This document shows positions 15,294 to 16,881 of a DNA stretch of 16,881 nt, piece after piece. A program made the position numbers and the translations under genes. Under the pieces are notes generated by a model, which saw only the letters and a program-made list of their open reading frames with translations, was not told where the DNA came from and did not search any database. Position 1 is the stretch's first letter. Every line of letters begins with the position of its first letter. This stretch comes from Methyloglobulus sp. (GTDB taxonomy: Bacteria > Pseudomonadota > Gammaproteobacteria > Methylococcales > Methylomonadaceae): positions 1-16,881 of the forward strand of contig JABFSV010000001.1 in the NCBI GenBank assembly GCA_013140405.1. Direction: 5' to 3'.

Positions 15294-15669
15294 TTGATAT
15301 TTTATTGATAGTTATAAAAATTTAGCAAATTAATTATCCAAAGATTTAAGCAGAGAACTACCCCCAAGCGCACAACAAATTTCAACAAAAAGGATGGGGT
15401 GTTGATCTTGAATTGCCTTTATTCTTTAATGTCCTATTCCTACTGAATTTGATGGAGGCAAATTTTTGAACCTGCCGCTTTAGCTTAGAAATTTAATAAA
15501 CCTAAGAACGGTAATTGTTTAAAATTGATATTGTGATGCTGGTTCTATAACCAAACCATCTGCCTTGTAGTTCTTGTACTGCTACAAAAACCAAGCGACA
15601 AACAAATACCCGATCTTTTTGAAATAGCGCCTACGCTTCAACGAATTAAGGGCCTTGTTAAACCCCTAT
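15294..15669. other. intergenic region, 376 bases, upstream of the receptor operon
   Basis: No gene is supported. The side next to the receptor is very AT-rich. On the minus strand TTGGAT and TATAAC, 19 bases apart (around 15313-15343), are a weak promoter candidate. A six-base-pair stem TTGTAG/CTACAA lies at 15565-15587 without a T-run on the minus strand. Confidence 0.5.
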
Positions 15670-16119
15670 TTATTGGTTTATTTGAAGAACTAACTTAGGA
15701 GGGCCAATAGCAGTGACTAAACTACTATTTAGGCACTGCGCCTCGATTATATAATCTTCTGGGTTTGCAGCTGATTTCCTGACGACCAGCACATAATTAC
15801 CGGAACCATCGGCAGTGTTAGTTGCCCAAGGGGATGATGTGCTGGTACTCTCGGTATCAAAAACAGTAAGAGTCGGAACGCTGTCTTTACCAAACGTTAC
15901 ATAAACTGTCGCCGCTGAATTAAGTACGGTATTAAGATCAAATACCCTGGCGCGAACTTGAACAGTCCCCGAAGGACACGTAAAAGTATAGGCATCAACT
16001 GCCACTAAAGAAGCACCCAGCGTACCAGACGCTTGAATTGCTTTTGCCGTGAAGGATGCAGCTCCCCCTGCAACCAAGGCAAAAGCCAGTATTATTGTTT
16101 TCACTGTTTTAAGTTTCAT
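15670..16119 (-). CDS. secreted protein of unknown function with one cysteine pair
   Basis: The 149-aa product is not recognised. The signal peptide MKLKTVKTIILAFALVAGGA... has a probable cleavage near AKA (residues 25-27). The mature domain is rich in Thr, Ser and Val with alternating short strands (VQVRARVFDL, ATVYVTFGKD, NYVLVVRKS, DYIIEAQC), suggesting a beta-sandwich. Cys48 and Cys129 are the only cysteines outside the signal and could form a disulfide joining the first and last strands. The phrase SGNYVLVVRKSAANPEDYIIEAQC recalls small extracellular or periplasmic domains, but I cannot name a family. ATG 16119 has GGGAG nine bases upstream. It lies upstream of the receptor operon on the same strand, but a gap of 376 bases argues for separate transcription. 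Confidence 0.75.
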   Translation of the reverse strand: MKLKTVKTIILAFALVAGGAASFTAKAIQASGTLGASLVAVDAYTFTCPSGTVQVRARVFDLNTVLNSAATVYVTFGKDSVPTLTVFDTESTSTSSPWATNTADGSGNYVLVVRKSAANPEDYIIEAQCLNSSLVTAIGPPKLVLQINQ

Positions 16120-16627
16120 AATGTAATTCTCCCATCGGCATAGAAATTAACAGCTATTTACGGTAAAAAAGCGCTAGTGAGCGTATCCTATTCCCCGCAT
16201 GAGGGAATTTTAGCGTGCTATATTTGCTGTCTCGAAATGTTTTTTAAGCCCGCCATTACTTTAGCTTAGTAAAAATCTTCGTGAACAATTACAGCTCAAC
16301 TGAGATTTACTCGCTGACTTTTTTATCCTAAACGAATAATTAAGTCCAATAAATTTGACGCTTTTCAGCCGAATCAAAAACGAGAAATAGCTGAATGGCA
16401 AAAATCCGACTCCAGCTACACTGTATTCGTTTTTCGGTGAAAGAATTTGTAAGAAATAGGTATAAAAAATGAAGAAATATGAATTTTGATCTTGCCCAGA
16501 TTTCACGGACACCCAGCTAAGCGACTTTTAGCTTAAAAACAGGGTTAGATGGCCCTGTTTTTAATCAAGCCGATTATGATCGGTAATACACTAAATCAAA
16601 GGTTCGTCAAGTAGACAATCCCAGACG
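16120..16627. other. gene-poor region, 508 bases
   Basis: An 83-codon minus-strand frame at 16261-16512 has unusual composition and no ribosome site that I can defend, so it is not called. Between 16166 and 16208 are nested stems (ATTCCC 16190-16195 with GGGAAT 16203-16208; CGCT/AGCG followed by six T on the minus strand, 16164-16183) in the leader of the secreted protein gene. These might be a weak attenuator or terminator. The strong terminator at 16535-16562 is also here. Confidence 0.55.
16535..16562 (-). terminator. Rho-independent terminator, symmetric
   Basis: AAAAACAGGG (16535-16544) and CCCTGTTTTT (16553-16562) are exact reverse complements around an eight-base loop, so both strands read a stem followed by T. 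It lies about 65 bases after the stop of the small membrane protein gene at 16628 and probably ends that transcript. Confidence 0.8.
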
Positions 16628-16816
16628 TTATCGTCTTTGCTTCTGTTGGGTATTCGCTGCTTTTTCGACAGGGATGGCTATTTGCTTTATACGGTCAAAA
16701 AAATAACCGATAAAGCCGACCATTACGACTGCGAACAGGATTCGACTTACTACTAGGACATCGGCGAGTGATACGTCGGCGTTGTTATCAAACAAGTTGT
16801 TGAATAAAGTGTTCAT
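16628..16816 (-). CDS. small single-span membrane protein, unknown
   Basis: The 62-aa product is not recognised. ATG 16816 is preceded by GAGGG about eight bases upstream. The longer frame to 16831 would use TTG and is less likely. Residues 1-15 are polar with Asn-rich NNLFDNNAD. Residues 18-40 form one membrane span (LADVLVVSRILFAVVMVGFI and onward). The tail after FFDRIKQ is basic and ends in QKQRR, which by the positive-inside rule predicts a cytoplasmic C-terminus. It is followed by a good terminator, supporting a real, separately transcribed small gene. Confidence 0.6.
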   Translation of the reverse strand: MNTLFNNLFDNNADVSLADVLVVSRILFAVVMVGFIGYFFDRIKQIAIPVEKAANTQQKQRR

Positions 16817-16881
16817 TTTGTCTACCCTCAAGCTGTGTTAACGGTATCGGTCTTTTCACCCCTATGCGTTAAAGAATGTGC

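Noticed and set aside
16261..16512. 83-codon minus-strand frame
   Set aside because: Composition (many Ser, Phe, Tyr) looks like translated AT-rich non-coding DNA, no domain or signal is recognisable, and no ribosome site was found that I could defend.

Overview
The window looks like chromosomal DNA of a Gram-negative gammaproteobacterium. The evidence is outer-membrane proteins (a TonB-dependent receptor and an alginate-export-type porin), a CysB and periplasmic Sbp very close in sequence to the enterobacterial proteins as I remember them, and a YfiR-type periplasmic protein. The REP-like core TTCGTCCTGAGCTTGTCGAA, the dockerin-like secreted protein and the moderate GC content remind me of aquatic methanotrophs (Methylococcales). 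That assignment comes from memory and nothing in the window proves it. No rRNA, tRNA, CRISPR array, insertion sequence or prophage gene was found.

Left edge (1-1100): possibly the last codons of a gene, then about 500 bases of palindromic, REP-like, non-coding DNA. This includes a perfect 36-bp palindrome and a compound element of about 150 bp. A small membrane peptide gene follows.

Sulfur block (1199-8375, all minus strand): in transcription order, a DUF2292/YezD-type small protein, an alginate-export-family porin, the sulfate-binding protein Sbp, permeases CysT and CysW, ATPase CysA and regulator CysB. A likely terminator lies beyond cysB. The block reads as a sulfate acquisition locus with a candidate outer-membrane entry route, a periplasmic binder, an inner-membrane ABC transporter and the transcription factor that senses sulfur status. 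A compound palindromic element separates the porin from sbp.

Middle (8376-10429): two secreted proteins of no assigned pathway. One has a cysteine pair; the other carries three dockerin/EF-hand-like calcium-binding repeats. Long intergenic stretches with hairpins surround them.

Signalling block (10430-15293): a plus-strand OmpR-type response regulator faces a tightly packed minus-strand operon encoding a TonB-dependent receptor, a YfiR/DUF4154 periplasmic protein and a CHASE8-HAMP histidine kinase. The layout suggests an outer membrane-to-periplasm-to-kinase-to-DNA relay. It resembles the YfiBNR system, with the diguanylate cyclase replaced by a histidine kinase and the lipoprotein YfiB replaced by a TonB receptor. 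This is the most interesting system in the window.

Right edge (15294-16881): another secreted two-cysteine protein, a gene-poor stretch, a strong bidirectional-looking terminator and a small single-span membrane protein.
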